In this document: positions 8,242 to 17,266 of the stretch, in pieces
How positions within the stretch are numbered: position 1 is the stretch's first letter
Layout of the letters: the number at the start of each line of letters is the position of its first letter
From: Phocoenobacter uteri
GTDB taxonomy: Bacteria; Pseudomonadota; Gammaproteobacteria; Enterobacterales; Pasteurellaceae
Length of the DNA: 64,000 bases
Assembly (NCBI RefSeq): GCF_900454895.1
Contig: NZ_UGTA01000001.1
Span: 744,001-808,000 of the forward strand
Direction of reading: 5' to 3'
Notes under the pieces: generated by a model
Told to the model about the DNA's origin: nothing
The model's database searches: none
The model's input: only the letters and a program-made list of their open reading frames with translations
Made by a program: the position numbers and the translations under genes

Positions 8242-10872
8242 TTATAGTTTTGTTTGAATCCAGTCTTTTGCTTTCGCAAGAGCAACATTGATGTTTTCTG
8301 GTTGTGTACCGCCCGCCATTGCCATATCTGGACGACCACCACCTTTACCACCAACCTGTTGAGCCATCTCATTAACTAACAGCCCTGCGTTAATTTTTGA
8401 AGTCGTATCCTTAGAAACACCGACAACTAAATTAACTTTTTCTCCCATTGCAGACGCAAAGACAATAACAGCAGAACCTAATTGATTTTTAAGATCATCA
8501 ACCATTGTTCTTAATGCTTTTGTTTCAACATTCTCTAATTGTTGAATAATTACATTTACGCCATTAATATTTTCAGCCTGTTTTGCTAAGTCTGCCCCTG
8601 CTTGTGAAGCCATTTTCTCTTTCAACTGTTGCAACTCTTTCTCTGTACGTTTAGCTTTCTCTTGCAACTGTTGAATTTTTTCTACTAATGAAGCACTATC
8701 TGCTTTTAAAAGTTCAGCACTTTGCTGTACCATTTTTTGCTGACGTTGTACCCATTCTAGTGCTTTTTCGCCCGTTACTGCTTCTACACGACGAATGCCC
8801 GCCGCAACAGCACCTTCTGAAATAAGTTTAAATAAGCCGATTTCACCTGTTTGTGTTACATGTGTTCCTCCACACAATTCAACAGAGAATTCCGTCATTT
8901 TAACAACGCGTACTTTATCGCCATATTTCTCACCAAATAATGCCATTGCACCTTGCTCTTTTGCCGTTTCAATATCCATTATTTCGGTTGTGACTGGCGA
9001 GTTTTTACGTACCTCACGATTCACGATTTGTTCAATCTCTTCAAGCTGTTGCTTAGTAATTGCCTCAGGTTGAGAGAAGTCAAAACGCAAAATATCTTCG
9101 GCAACTAATGAACCTTTTTGAGCCACGTGTGTGCCTAAAACTTGACGTAACGCTGAATGCAATAAATGCGTTGCACTATGGTTCAGCTTAATTGCGTTAC
9201 GGCGTTGTTCATCAATTTGAGTTTTAACCGTATCACCCACAGAAAGTGAACCACTCTCTAACTGACCAATATGTCCAAATACACCACCGTATTTTTGCGT
9301 GTCATTTACCGCAAATTTGCAAATTTCTGTAAAAATATGACCGCTATCGCCAACTTGACCACCCGATTCACCATAGAACGGCGTACGATCTAGAATAACA
9401 ACCGCATTTTCACCAGATTGAATGCTCTCAACACTTTCGCCATTACAGAATAACGCAATAATTTTTGATTCATCTAACGTTGTTTCAGTATAACCTTCAA
9501 AAATAGTTGTACCTTCAACTTTGATTACATTGTTGTAATCCATACCAAAACTACTGCTCGCTTTCGCACGTTCACGTTGAGCTTGCATTTCTTTTTCAAA
9601 GCCCGCTTCATCAACACTGATTTCACGATCACGACAAACGTCCGCCGTTAAATCTAATGGGAAGCCATAGGTATCATAAAGTTTAAAGGCTACTTCGCCA
9701 GATAATACGTTATTTTCAACTTTTGATAACGCATCTTCTAATAAACTCAAACCACGTTCAAGTGTACGAGCAAACTGCTCTTCTTCTGCTTTTAAGGTTT
9801 TTTGAATGTGAGCCTGTTTTTCTGTTAATAAATCACCCGCTTTACCCATTACTTTAGAAAGGGTTGGTACTAATTTATAGAAGAAGCTCTCTTTTGCACC
9901 TAATAAGTTTCCGTGTCTTACTGCACGACGAATAATACGACGTAGAACATAACCACGCCCTTCATTTGAAGGTACAACCCCATCAGCGATTAAGTAAGCA
10001 CAAGAACGGATATGATCCGCTACAACACGTAATGATTTATTATCTAAATCGGTCACATTTAACTGTGTTGCAACTTCCTTGATTAAGGTCTCAAAAATAT
10101 CAATTTCATAGTTTGAATTAACGTGTTGCAATACTGCACTGATACGCTCTAAGCCCATTCCTGTATCAACAGATGGTTTTGGTAATTTTTCCATTGTGCC
10201 GTCTGCTTGACGGTTAAATTGCATAAATACCAAGTTCCAAATTTCGATATAACGGTCACCATCTTCTTCTGGGCTTCCTGGTGGGCCTCCCCAAATGTGA
10301 TCTCCGTGATCGTAAAAAATTTCAGAACAAGGTCCACAAGGTCCTGTATCACCCATCTGCCAGAAGTTATCTGAGTTATACGGTTGGTCTTCACTTTTAT
10401 CGCCAATTCGGATAATACGTTCAGCTGGCACGCCTACTTCATCACGCCAAATATTGTACGCTTCATCATCTGTTTTATAAACAGTTACCCATAATTTTTC
10501 TTTTGGTAAAGCAAGCCATTGTGATGATGTTAAAAATTCCCACGCAAAATGGATCGCATCTTTCTTGAAGTAATCCCCAAAGCTAAAATTACCTAGCATT
10601 TCAAAGAAAGTATGATGGCGTGCAGTATAACCTACATTTTCTAAGTCGTTATGTTTACCGCCTGCACGCACACAACGTTGTGAGGTTGTTGCACGCGAAT
10701 AATTGCGTTTATCTAAACCTAAAAATACATCTTTAAATTGGTTCATCCCCGCATTGGTAAACAGTAATGTTGGATCATTTTCTGGTACAAGCGAGCTACT
10801 ATCTATAACTGAATGCCCCTTGCTTTCAAAAAAATCTAAAAAAGATTGTCTTATTTGTGAAGTCGTTTTCAT
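8242..10872 (-). CDS. alaS: Alanyl-tRNA synthetase AlaS
   Basis: The 876-residue protein has the complete domain order. The class II catalytic core begins at the N-terminus (TNAGMNQFKDVFLG), then comes the tRNA-recognition helical domain. The editing domain has HSATHLLHSALR and CGGTHV (zinc-binding His/Cys), followed by a coiled coil and the C-Ala domain with GGKGGGRPDMAMAGG. It charges tRNA-Ala and clears mischarged Ser or Gly. Length matches E. coli AlaS. The upstream region carries the uspA terminator, so alaS probably starts its own transcript. Confidence 0.97.
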   Translation of the reverse strand: MKTTSQIRQSFLDFFESKGHSVIDSSSLVPENDPTLLFTNAGMNQFKDVFLGLDKRNYSRATTSQRCVRAGGKHNDLENVGYTARHHTFFEMLGNFSFGDYFKKDAIHFAWEFLTSSQWLALPKEKLWVTVYKTDDEAYNIWRDEVGVPAERIIRIGDKSEDQPYNSDNFWQMGDTGPCGPCSEIFYDHGDHIWGGPPGSPEEDGDRYIEIWNLVFMQFNRQADGTMEKLPKPSVDTGMGLERISAVLQHVNSNYEIDIFETLIKEVATQLNVTDLDNKSLRVVADHIRSCAYLIADGVVPSNEGRGYVLRRIIRRAVRHGNLLGAKESFFYKLVPTLSKVMGKAGDLLTEKQAHIQKTLKAEEEQFARTLERGLSLLEDALSKVENNVLSGEVAFKLYDTYGFPLDLTADVCRDREISVDEAGFEKEMQAQRERAKASSSFGMDYNNVIKVEGTTIFEGYTETTLDESKIIALFCNGESVESIQSGENAVVILDRTPFYGESGGQVGDSGHIFTEICKFAVNDTQKYGGVFGHIGQLESGSLSVGDTVKTQIDEQRRNAIKLNHSATHLLHSALRQVLGTHVAQKGSLVAEDILRFDFSQPEAITKQQLEEIEQIVNREVRKNSPVTTEIMDIETAKEQGAMALFGEKYGDKVRVVKMTEFSVELCGGTHVTQTGEIGLFKLISEGAVAAGIRRVEAVTGEKALEWVQRQQKMVQQSAELLKADSASLVEKIQQLQEKAKRTEKELQQLKEKMASQAGADLAKQAENINGVNVIIQQLENVETKALRTMVDDLKNQLGSAVIVFASAMGEKVNLVVGVSKDTTSKINAGLLVNEMAQQVGGKGGGRPDMAMAGGTQPENINVALAKAKDWIQTKL

Positions 10873-10977
10873 TGGTAATTACTCTATGTATCAATTTAGG
10901 GGGCTATTTTGTCATAAATTTATTATTTTATAAAATATTTATTAGTTAGATTACATAATTTTATTACTAATTTTATA

Positions 10978-11015
10978 AAAATAAACCGCTAGCACGGTCA
11001 CGAGCGGTTTATTTC
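10978..11015 (-). terminator. Terminator of uspA
   Basis: AAATAAACCGCT pairs with AGCGGTTTATTT around a 12-base loop, about 40 bases beyond the uspA stop. T-rich flanks lie on both sides. Confidence 0.7.
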
Positions 11016-11055
11016 TCATAAAATTTTGTAAATATCAGGATATCCCCTTCAAATT

Positions 11056-11481
11056 TTAACTATCTTTTAATGGTACAACTAACATATCCACTGACAGTGC
11101 ATTCATTACTTGACGAGTCGATGAAACCAATTTGCTCCAAAAATCTTGATGATGCCCTGTAATTAACAAATCAACATTATACTCATCAACAGCATCTTGT
11201 AAGACTTGGCTAAAATCCCCCATTCCACTTAAACGCTCTGTGACTGGATAATCCACTTTCTCAGAAAGTTCTGTTAAAACTTGAATAGTTTCTTCTACGA
11301 CGTTATCTTGAACAGAAGTCATATTTATATCAATCAATCCAGTATAAAGATCTGAAAAATTAACATCGACATGAATAATGGATAGTTTTGCATTACAAGC
11401 TTTTGCTACTTCTGCTCCTTTACGTAATAAAACAAGACTTTCTTCGGAAAGATCCACAGCAACTAATACGTGTTTATACAT
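11056..11481 (-). CDS. uspA: Universal stress protein UspA
   Basis: The 141-residue protein opens MYKHVLVAVDLSEESLVLL, the UspA beta-1/alpha-1 segment, and ends with DLLITGHHQDFW ... MNALSVDMLVVPL. It lacks a clear G-2x-G-9x-G(S/T) ATP loop, as in the UspA/C/D subgroup. Usp proteins accumulate in growth arrest and stress. It has its own promoter region with a CRP-like sequence (11544-11565) and its own terminator. Confidence 0.92.
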   Translation of the reverse strand: MYKHVLVAVDLSEESLVLLRKGAEVAKACNAKLSIIHVDVNFSDLYTGLIDINMTSVQDNVVEETIQVLTELSEKVDYPVTERLSGMGDFSQVLQDAVDEYNVDLLITGHHQDFWSKLVSSTRQVMNALSVDMLVVPLKDS

Positions 11482-11543
11482 AATGAACTCCTTGTGTTAA
11501 TGATTACTCTACCAACTTCATACTAACACTTTATAAAATAAAA

Positions 11544-11565
11544 AAACTTGGTATAGATCACATTT
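11544..11565 (-). promoter_or_regulatory. CRP-like site upstream of uspA
   Basis: On the minus strand the 12 bases AAATGTGATCTA equal the left half of the CRP consensus. The right half (TACCAAGTTT) is degenerate. The site lies about 60-85 bases before the uspA start, in range of a class II position. The identification is tentative. Confidence 0.35.
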
Positions 11566-11586
11566 TCAACAAAAAATAAATTATTT

Positions 11587-13455
11587 TTATAATGGAAATA
11601 GCACAGGTACAACAAATACGGTTACCAACATAACCAATACAGTAAAAGGTACGCCTATTTTTACAAAATCACTAAATTTATACCCCCCTAGACCAAGCAC
11701 CATTGTATTCACTGGTGAGGAAATAGGTGTCATAAAAGCGGCTGAGGCAGCAATAGCCACAACCATAGCAAAAGGTACAGGAGAAACCTTTAACTGGTTC
11801 GCCATTTCTATCGCTATTGGTGCCATTAGAATCGCTGTTGCTGTATTAGAAATAAATAATCCAACCACCGCACAAGCAACAAATAAACTCATCAAAAGCA
11901 AGTGAGTTTCCCAGCCACCCACAATAGTTAATAAATAATCAATTGCTAAATTCACACCACCTGTTTTTTGAAGTGCGATAGAAAAAGGCATCATTCCAAT
12001 AATTAAAATTAAACTTGACCACTGGATAGAACTATAGGCAGATTTAGCATCAATACAACGAAATTGAGCTAACATTAGACAAGCAATCAAGGCTGCAACA
12101 ACATTCGGAACAATGCCTGTTACCATTAAAAACACCATTATAAAAATAGCTAAAAGTGCGTGAGGTGCTTGACTCTGAGCCGGAGACACTCGTTCAATTT
12201 CAGCAGGATAATCTAAAACAAAAAAACTATAAGTTTTATTTCGCATTTCTTGAATAAACTTCCAATCGCCAACAGCTAATAATAAATCACCCGCTTTCAA
12301 AGGCTCTTCTGCAATATTTCCTTCCAATATTTCATTATTACGCTTAATACCAATAATATTTAAACGGTATTTTGATCGAAATTTTAATTCACTGACAGAA
12401 TGCCCTAAATAGTCGCTTGTTGGTGTTGGTGTAATCTCAACCATTCCCATAGATTTTGAGGTGCGAGTAAAATTTTGTTGACGAATTTCAACTACTTCTA
12501 AATTATGCTGTTGACAAAATTCTTCCAAATTTAATTCAGGATCACTCACATCCACTAATAAAATATCTTTTTCCTTAATCTCAATTTTACTTAAAAAAGA
12601 GGTTAAAAATATGGGTCTAAAGCGTTTCCAACGTTCAATAAACAAAATATTTAAGCCGTAATTCGTACGTAAATGTAAATCTCCGACAGGGGTATTGATA
12701 AAATCAGATCCTTGATGAACAATAAAACTGCGGGTTCTCTCTTGTAAATGATATTCATCAATAAGATCTTTTATGGAATGTTTGTTTTCTTCGCTATCTT
12801 CATCTGTTGTCGAATCACTTAACCAACGACGGGCAATAAGCATATAAAAAATACCTAAAATAAGAATCAAAATCCCTATTGGTGTAAAAGAAAAGAAGCT
12901 TAATCGTACATTAGTTTCTCTAATCAATTCAGCATTTACCACAAGATTTGGGGCTGTGGCAATCAATGTCATCATTCCACTAATTAACCCTGCCACGCTT
13001 AATGGCATCATTAAACGTTTTGGCGAGATATTCATTTGCTGACAGATCACAAGCACCACAGGAATAAAGATAGCGACAATCCCCGTCGAACTCATAAAAG
13101 CCCCCAATCCAGCCACAGATAGCATTAGCAACACTAATACTTTTACTTCACTATTTTTAGCAACTTTCATTAACCATTCACTAACTTGGTAAGCAATGCC
13201 TGTACGAACCAACCCTTCTCCGACAATAAAAAGTAATGCAATCAAAATAATATTAGGATCACTAAACCCTGCAAAGGTTTCTTGAATGGTTAAAATACCG
13301 CTTAAATTAAATGCGAGAATAACCAATAATGCGACGATATCCATTCGCAATTTATTTCTAATAAATAGAATAACGGCAATAATAAGAAAAGTAAGAGTCC
13401 AAAATAAAGAGGAATTAAAAAGAGTGGTGTTTAAATTAAGAATGGACGCAAGCAT
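11587..13455 (-). CDS. SLC13/DASS-family anion transporter with RCK_C domains
   Basis: This 622-residue integral membrane protein has hydrophobic helices at both ends (about 10-205 and 415-622) flanking a soluble insert of about 200 residues. The insert holds two TrkA-C/RCK_C-like repeats: around FINTPVGDLHLRTNYGLNILFIERW and around YLGHSVSELKFRSKYRLNIIGI. Paired motifs SNTATAILMAPIAIEMA and SSTGIVAIFIPVVLVI match the SNT-type sites of the DASS family. This layout is that of E. coli YfbS-like transporters. The substrate (sulfate, a dicarboxylate or another anion) cannot be told from sequence. It is upstream of uspA on the same strand. Confidence 0.88.
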   Translation of the reverse strand: MLASILNLNTTLFNSSLFWTLTFLIIAVILFIRNKLRMDIVALLVILAFNLSGILTIQETFAGFSDPNIILIALLFIVGEGLVRTGIAYQVSEWLMKVAKNSEVKVLVLLMLSVAGLGAFMSSTGIVAIFIPVVLVICQQMNISPKRLMMPLSVAGLISGMMTLIATAPNLVVNAELIRETNVRLSFFSFTPIGILILILGIFYMLIARRWLSDSTTDEDSEENKHSIKDLIDEYHLQERTRSFIVHQGSDFINTPVGDLHLRTNYGLNILFIERWKRFRPIFLTSFLSKIEIKEKDILLVDVSDPELNLEEFCQQHNLEVVEIRQQNFTRTSKSMGMVEITPTPTSDYLGHSVSELKFRSKYRLNIIGIKRNNEILEGNIAEEPLKAGDLLLAVGDWKFIQEMRNKTYSFFVLDYPAEIERVSPAQSQAPHALLAIFIMVFLMVTGIVPNVVAALIACLMLAQFRCIDAKSAYSSIQWSSLILIIGMMPFSIALQKTGGVNLAIDYLLTIVGGWETHLLLMSLFVACAVVGLFISNTATAILMAPIAIEMANQLKVSPVPFAMVVAIAASAAFMTPISSPVNTMVLGLGGYKFSDFVKIGVPFTVLVMLVTVFVVPVLFPL

Positions 13456-13517
13456 GATTCCTCCCTATTAAGTAGCAAATGAAATGCCTATATAGATTAA
13501 CAGAATGCTACTTTTTA

Positions 13518-14048
13518 TTAAATATTATTTTGGCTAATTTGACGCTTTTTTTCTAATCGTCGCTTCTTAAAAAACTGACTGATTTTTTGACTACATTCAG
13601 CCTGTAAGACATTGCCTCGAATTTCTAAAAAATGATTCATTTTATAGTCTTCAAAAAGATGAAAACGCGAACCAATCGCCCCCGTTTTGTAGTCACTCGC
13701 ACCGAAAACCAAACGCCCAATTCGACTATGCAAAATAGCCCCCGCACACATTGTGCAAGGTTCTAATGTTACATAAAGTGTACAATCTAATAATCGATAA
13801 TTTTTTGCAAATTTTGCTGCAAATCTAACCGCTTGTATTTCAGCATGAGCCGTTGGATCACAAAGAGAGATGGATTGATTCCACCCCTCACCAATAATAT
13901 TACCCAGCTTATCAACTAATACAGCACCAACAGGAATCTCGCCTTCAGCTTCAGCTTTATCAGCGAGTGTTAAGGCATAACGCATAAAGGCTTCATCTTG
14001 TTCTGAAATAGCTAAAGAACAACTCGTTTGCGTAGATTGAATAAACAT
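13518..14048 (-). CDS. tadA: tRNA-specific adenosine deaminase TadA
   Basis: The 176-residue zinc deaminase has HAE at residues 68-70, giving the zinc histidine and catalytic glutamate, and PCTMC at 97-101, giving two zinc cysteines. It converts A34 to inosine in tRNA-Arg(ACG), an essential step for decoding CGN codons. It starts directly after the stop codon of the YbjX-like gene, so translation is probably coupled. The C-terminus is basic, suited to tRNA binding. Confidence 0.94.
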   Translation of the reverse strand: MFIQSTQTSCSLAISEQDEAFMRYALTLADKAEAEGEIPVGAVLVDKLGNIIGEGWNQSISLCDPTAHAEIQAVRFAAKFAKNYRLLDCTLYVTLEPCTMCAGAILHSRIGRLVFGASDYKTGAIGSRFHLFEDYKMNHFLEIRGNVLQAECSQKISQFFKKRRLEKKRQISQNNI

Positions 14049-14936
14049 TTACGCCTTGATTCCTTTTATTATTTCAGTTTCCATAAGATCAAACATTGCA
14101 TAACGTTTACGATACATAGAACGTTTTTTTGTTGCAACTTCATCTAAATTACGACGTTCAATTTGTAATGGTAGTTGCCAATAATCATTGGCACGCATTG
14201 CCCCATTTTCTTGCCAAAAAGCGTTATAATCAAAATGGACTTTTTGTGAACCATACCAACGTTTTTTAACTTGGTTTTCCAATGGAATCCCAACAAGTGT
14301 TTTACCCATTCCTTGTGCAACTACTTTAAATCCTTCAACTAACAAATACATTGGGCGTGTGCCGTGCAATTTCTTAGTCAAATTTCTCACAATCGCCTGT
14401 GCTTCCTCACCACGAGGTCCTTGAATACAAGTAACCAATAATCTATTTTCAGAAAGAAGTACAAAAGAAGCGTTATAAAGATGATTATTTTCATTATCGA
14501 CCAAACTCAAAGAGAAAAACCCTTCAAAAGGATCGATAGTATAAATATCTAAATTTAAGGAAAAATCGTCGGTAAGCTGCACCAATTTGATTGTGTTATC
14601 TTCAACAAGTTGCTGACTCTTTTGCGACCCTAATAACGATTCTATTTCAACAAACGTATTGCAAATAGTATCTAGTCGCTGTTGAGCTGAAAAACGTTTA
14701 TCAGCATGTTTAAATAAAATGGCATTAAAACGGTGAAGATCCTGCTTAAATACATTGCTCCAAATTGGATTTTTATTGATAAAATCAATCAGTTTATCCG
14801 TATTATTTCCACATATTAAACGAGCTAAACTATAACGAAGCATATTACGACAACGCTTCAAAAAACGACGATCGCCATTTTGAATATACATTTCTACGGC
14901 ACTAGGAAAATGTGAAAAAATCATTTTTTCAGACAT
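14049..14936 (-). CDS. VirK/YbjX family protein (DUF535)
   Basis: The 295-residue protein belongs to the VirK/YbjX (DUF535) family. Recognisable segments are DPFEGFFSLSLVD, CIQGPRGE, a central LLVEGFK...GMGKTLVGIPL, and a C-terminal FDYNAFW followed by WQLPL. No signal peptide or membrane helix is evident. In Shigella and Salmonella relatives are linked to virulence and antimicrobial-peptide tolerance, but the biochemical role is unknown. It directly precedes tadA with no gap. Confidence 0.85.
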   Translation of the reverse strand: MSEKMIFSHFPSAVEMYIQNGDRRFLKRCRNMLRYSLARLICGNNTDKLIDFINKNPIWSNVFKQDLHRFNAILFKHADKRFSAQQRLDTICNTFVEIESLLGSQKSQQLVEDNTIKLVQLTDDFSLNLDIYTIDPFEGFFSLSLVDNENNHLYNASFVLLSENRLLVTCIQGPRGEEAQAIVRNLTKKLHGTRPMYLLVEGFKVVAQGMGKTLVGIPLENQVKKRWYGSQKVHFDYNAFWQENGAMRANDYWQLPLQIERRNLDEVATKKRSMYRKRYAMFDLMETEIIKGIKA

Positions 14937-14962
14937 ATATTTCTCTCGGTAATAAAGAATAC

Positions 14963-14987
14963 AAAAAGCTGAGAAAACTCAGCTTTT
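14963..14987 (-). terminator. Terminator of deaD
   Basis: AAAAAGCTGAG / CTCAGCTTTTT form an 11-bp stem with a 4-base loop, 20 bases after the deaD stop. Confidence 0.85.
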
Positions 14988-15005
14988 TATTAGGATTGTT
15001 GATAA

Positions 15006-16856
15006 TTAACGGCTACTGCGTCTATCAGAACGTCGCTCATTAAAACGTTTTTCTTTTGGTGCACCACCACGATCATCGCGACGGCCACGTCCACCATTTG
15101 AACGACCACGTCTATCATCTGAGCGTCCACGACCTCTGCCACCACGGTCATCACGACGACCGCCCGATTGTTGATCAGCTTCGCCAACAAATGACATTTG
15201 CATTGGTTTATTTAATACACGTGATTTACTCGCAAAATGTTGTACAACGTGTTTTGGTAAACCTTGTGGTAATTCTAAAGTTGTATGTTTATCAAATAAC
15301 TTGATATGACCAATGTAACGGCTGTTGATATCCCCTTCGTTTGCAATTGCACCCACGATATGACGTGCTTCAACACCATCTTCACGACCCAATTCAATAC
15401 GATATACATCCATTTTTACACCGTTACTTTCACGATGTTCACGACCACCACGACGATCATTACGACCTCCATCACGATCATTTCTACGCTCTGCTCTTGC
15501 AGGACGTACTTTTGCATCTGGTGGAAGAATCAATTTTTTATTCTGAGTTAACATCATCATCATTGCTGCTGCTAATTCTTCGTGATCTTGATCCGCAGTG
15601 AATAAATCTTCTAATAATTGACGATACATTTCTAAATCACGGTGTTCTAATTGTTTAGACACTTGTAATTTGAATTTCTCGCTACGTTTTTCCATTAACA
15701 TTGAATGATCTGGTACTTGAACTTCATCAATTTTTTTCTTCATCAAATTTTCAACGTTACGTAATAAACGACGCTCTCTTGGCTCAACAAATAATAATGC
15801 TTTACCCGAACGACCAGCACGGCCAGTACGACCAATACGGTGAACATAGCTTTCTGAATCTAATGGAATATCGTAGTTTACCACTAAACTAATACGCTCA
15901 ATATCAATACCACGTGCTGCCACATCCGTCGCAACCACGATATCTAAACGACCTGATTTTAAACGCTCTAAGGTTTGTTCTCTCGCACCTTGTGTCATAT
16001 CACCATTCAATGCTGCTGCACGGAAACCGTTACGCTCTAATAATTCAGTTACATCGATAGTTGCATTTTTAGTACGAGTAAAGATAATTGATGCATCAAA
16101 ATCTTCTACTTCTAAGAAACGTAATAATGCTTCGTTTTTACGGAAACCATTTACTAACCAGTAGCTCTGATCAATATCAGGTGCTGATTTTTGTGTCGCT
16201 TTAATTTTCACTTCTTGCGGATTGTTCATAAAACGACGAGTGATACGACGGATTGCTTCTGGCATTGTTGCAGAGAATAATGCTGTTTGGTGATCTTCTG
16301 GTAATTCAGCCATTACTGTTTCAACATCATCGATAAAGCCCATACGTAACATTTCATCTGCTTCATCTAATACAATCGCTTTTAATTGTGAAAGATCTAA
16401 AGTCTTACGACGAATATGGTCTAAGATACGACCTGGTGTACCCACAACAACGTGTGCACCCTGTTTTAAAGCACGTAATTGAATATCATAACGTTGTCCA
16501 CCATAAACGGTCACAACATTTAACCCTTTAATATTTTTTGAAAATTGCTCTAATGCGTCAGCAACTTGAATCGCTAACTCACGAGTTGGTGCCATTACCA
16601 ACATTTGTGGATGACGTTGGCTTGGTGCAATTTGTGCTAATAAAGGTAAACCAAACGCAGCCGTTTTACCGCTCCCTGTTTGTGCCATACCAAGCACATC
16701 GTTACCATTTAATAAATGTGGGATACATTCTGCTTGAATTGGTGACGGTGTCACGAATCCCATTTCTGTTACAGCATCAAGTAATGCTGCTGGTAGACCT
16801 AGATCGGCAAAAGTTTGTGTTTGAGTTTCTGTTTGAATTTGTGTTTCGGTTGTCAT
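15006..16856 (-). CDS. deaD: Cold-shock DEAD-box RNA helicase DeaD (CsdA)
   Basis: The protein is 616 residues from the ATG at 16856 (MTTETQIQTE). It has the ordered helicase motifs: Q motif TPSPIQ, AQTGSGKT, PTRELA, DEAD, SAT, then ARGID and HRIGRTGRAG in the second RecA domain. A DbpA-like RNA-binding domain follows (GREDGVEARHIVGAIANEG). The tail is rich in RGG and arginine/aspartate repeats. DeaD unwinds structured RNA in 50S assembly and in the cold-shock degradosome. The ORF is open up to 16934, but 16856 gives the family N-terminus. It lies downstream of pnp as in E. coli, but without nlpI between. Confidence 0.95.
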   Translation of the reverse strand: MTTETQIQTETQTQTFADLGLPAALLDAVTEMGFVTPSPIQAECIPHLLNGNDVLGMAQTGSGKTAAFGLPLLAQIAPSQRHPQMLVMAPTRELAIQVADALEQFSKNIKGLNVVTVYGGQRYDIQLRALKQGAHVVVGTPGRILDHIRRKTLDLSQLKAIVLDEADEMLRMGFIDDVETVMAELPEDHQTALFSATMPEAIRRITRRFMNNPQEVKIKATQKSAPDIDQSYWLVNGFRKNEALLRFLEVEDFDASIIFTRTKNATIDVTELLERNGFRAAALNGDMTQGAREQTLERLKSGRLDIVVATDVAARGIDIERISLVVNYDIPLDSESYVHRIGRTGRAGRSGKALLFVEPRERRLLRNVENLMKKKIDEVQVPDHSMLMEKRSEKFKLQVSKQLEHRDLEMYRQLLEDLFTADQDHEELAAAMMMMLTQNKKLILPPDAKVRPARAERRNDRDGGRNDRRGGREHRESNGVKMDVYRIELGREDGVEARHIVGAIANEGDINSRYIGHIKLFDKHTTLELPQGLPKHVVQHFASKSRVLNKPMQMSFVGEADQQSGGRRDDRGGRGRGRSDDRRGRSNGGRGRRDDRGGAPKEKRFNERRSDRRSSR

Positions 16857-16957
16857 ATATGTCCAAAAAAATGATGAAAAGCCCCAATGACTTTTCATTG
16901 AATAAAAAATTATATCGTTGAGATAAGCAGTCAAAACTGTTTAACATTTATTGAGTA

Positions 16958-17012
16958 TAGCGGTTAAATTTTGCTAGAAATTTGCAAATTTTAATAAAAA
17001 TCTGACCGCTTT
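16958..17012. repeat. Inverted uptake-signal pair with TTTGCAAATTT centre
   Basis: AGCGGTTAAATTTT (from 16959) and AAAATCTGACCGCTT (to about 17011) face each other around a TTTGCAAATTT centre, in the pnp-deaD gap. The first signal lacks one base of the core. The rest of the 17013-17180 stretch shows no gene. Confidence 0.6.
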
Positions 17013-17180
17013 ATCGTTTCAATTTTCCCAACAATAACGGGATATTAGTTTTAGCCTTTTATTAAGCTAAACTAAATAATGCAAAACGATACCCAACAAA
17101 GTTACTACTGACCCGCTAATTAGATGGAAAAGATAATCATCTTTTCTATTTGATTAAATTTGAGTGTTTGTTTTGCAGTT

Positions 17181-17208
17181 GTGTTTTATAAAAATAATTA
17201 TAAAACAC
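17181..17208. terminator. AT-rich hairpin after pnp
   Basis: GTGTTTTATAA (17181-17191) and TTATAAAACAC (17198-17208) form a perfect 11-bp stem with a 6-base loop, about 60 bases beyond the pnp stop. It may stabilise or end the pnp transcript. Confidence 0.5.
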
Positions 17209-17209
17209 T

Positions 17210-17240
17210 GCAGAGACAGAGGATAATCCCCCATCTCTAC
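17210..17240. repeat. Imperfect hairpin repeat GCAGAGACAGAGG...CTCTAC
   Basis: GCAGAGA and TCTCTAC flank GGAT/ATCC in an imperfect dyad. It resembles the perfect AGACAAGGC dyad at 56032-56051 in its outer AGAGACA bases. It may be a decayed copy of a small dispersed repeat. Confidence 0.35.
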
Positions 17241-17266
17241 ATAATTTTAGAATAAAATAATATTGA

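Noticed and set aside
15056..15601. Several overlapping plus-strand ORFs rich in His and Asp opposite deaD
   Set aside because: They are the complement of the Arg/Gly/Asp-rich tail and linker of deaD; composition bias gives open frames without ribosome binding sites.
17146..17266. Minus-strand ORF across the end of pnp
   Set aside because: It overlaps pnp out of frame, has no ribosome binding site and consists largely of low-complexity AT sequence.
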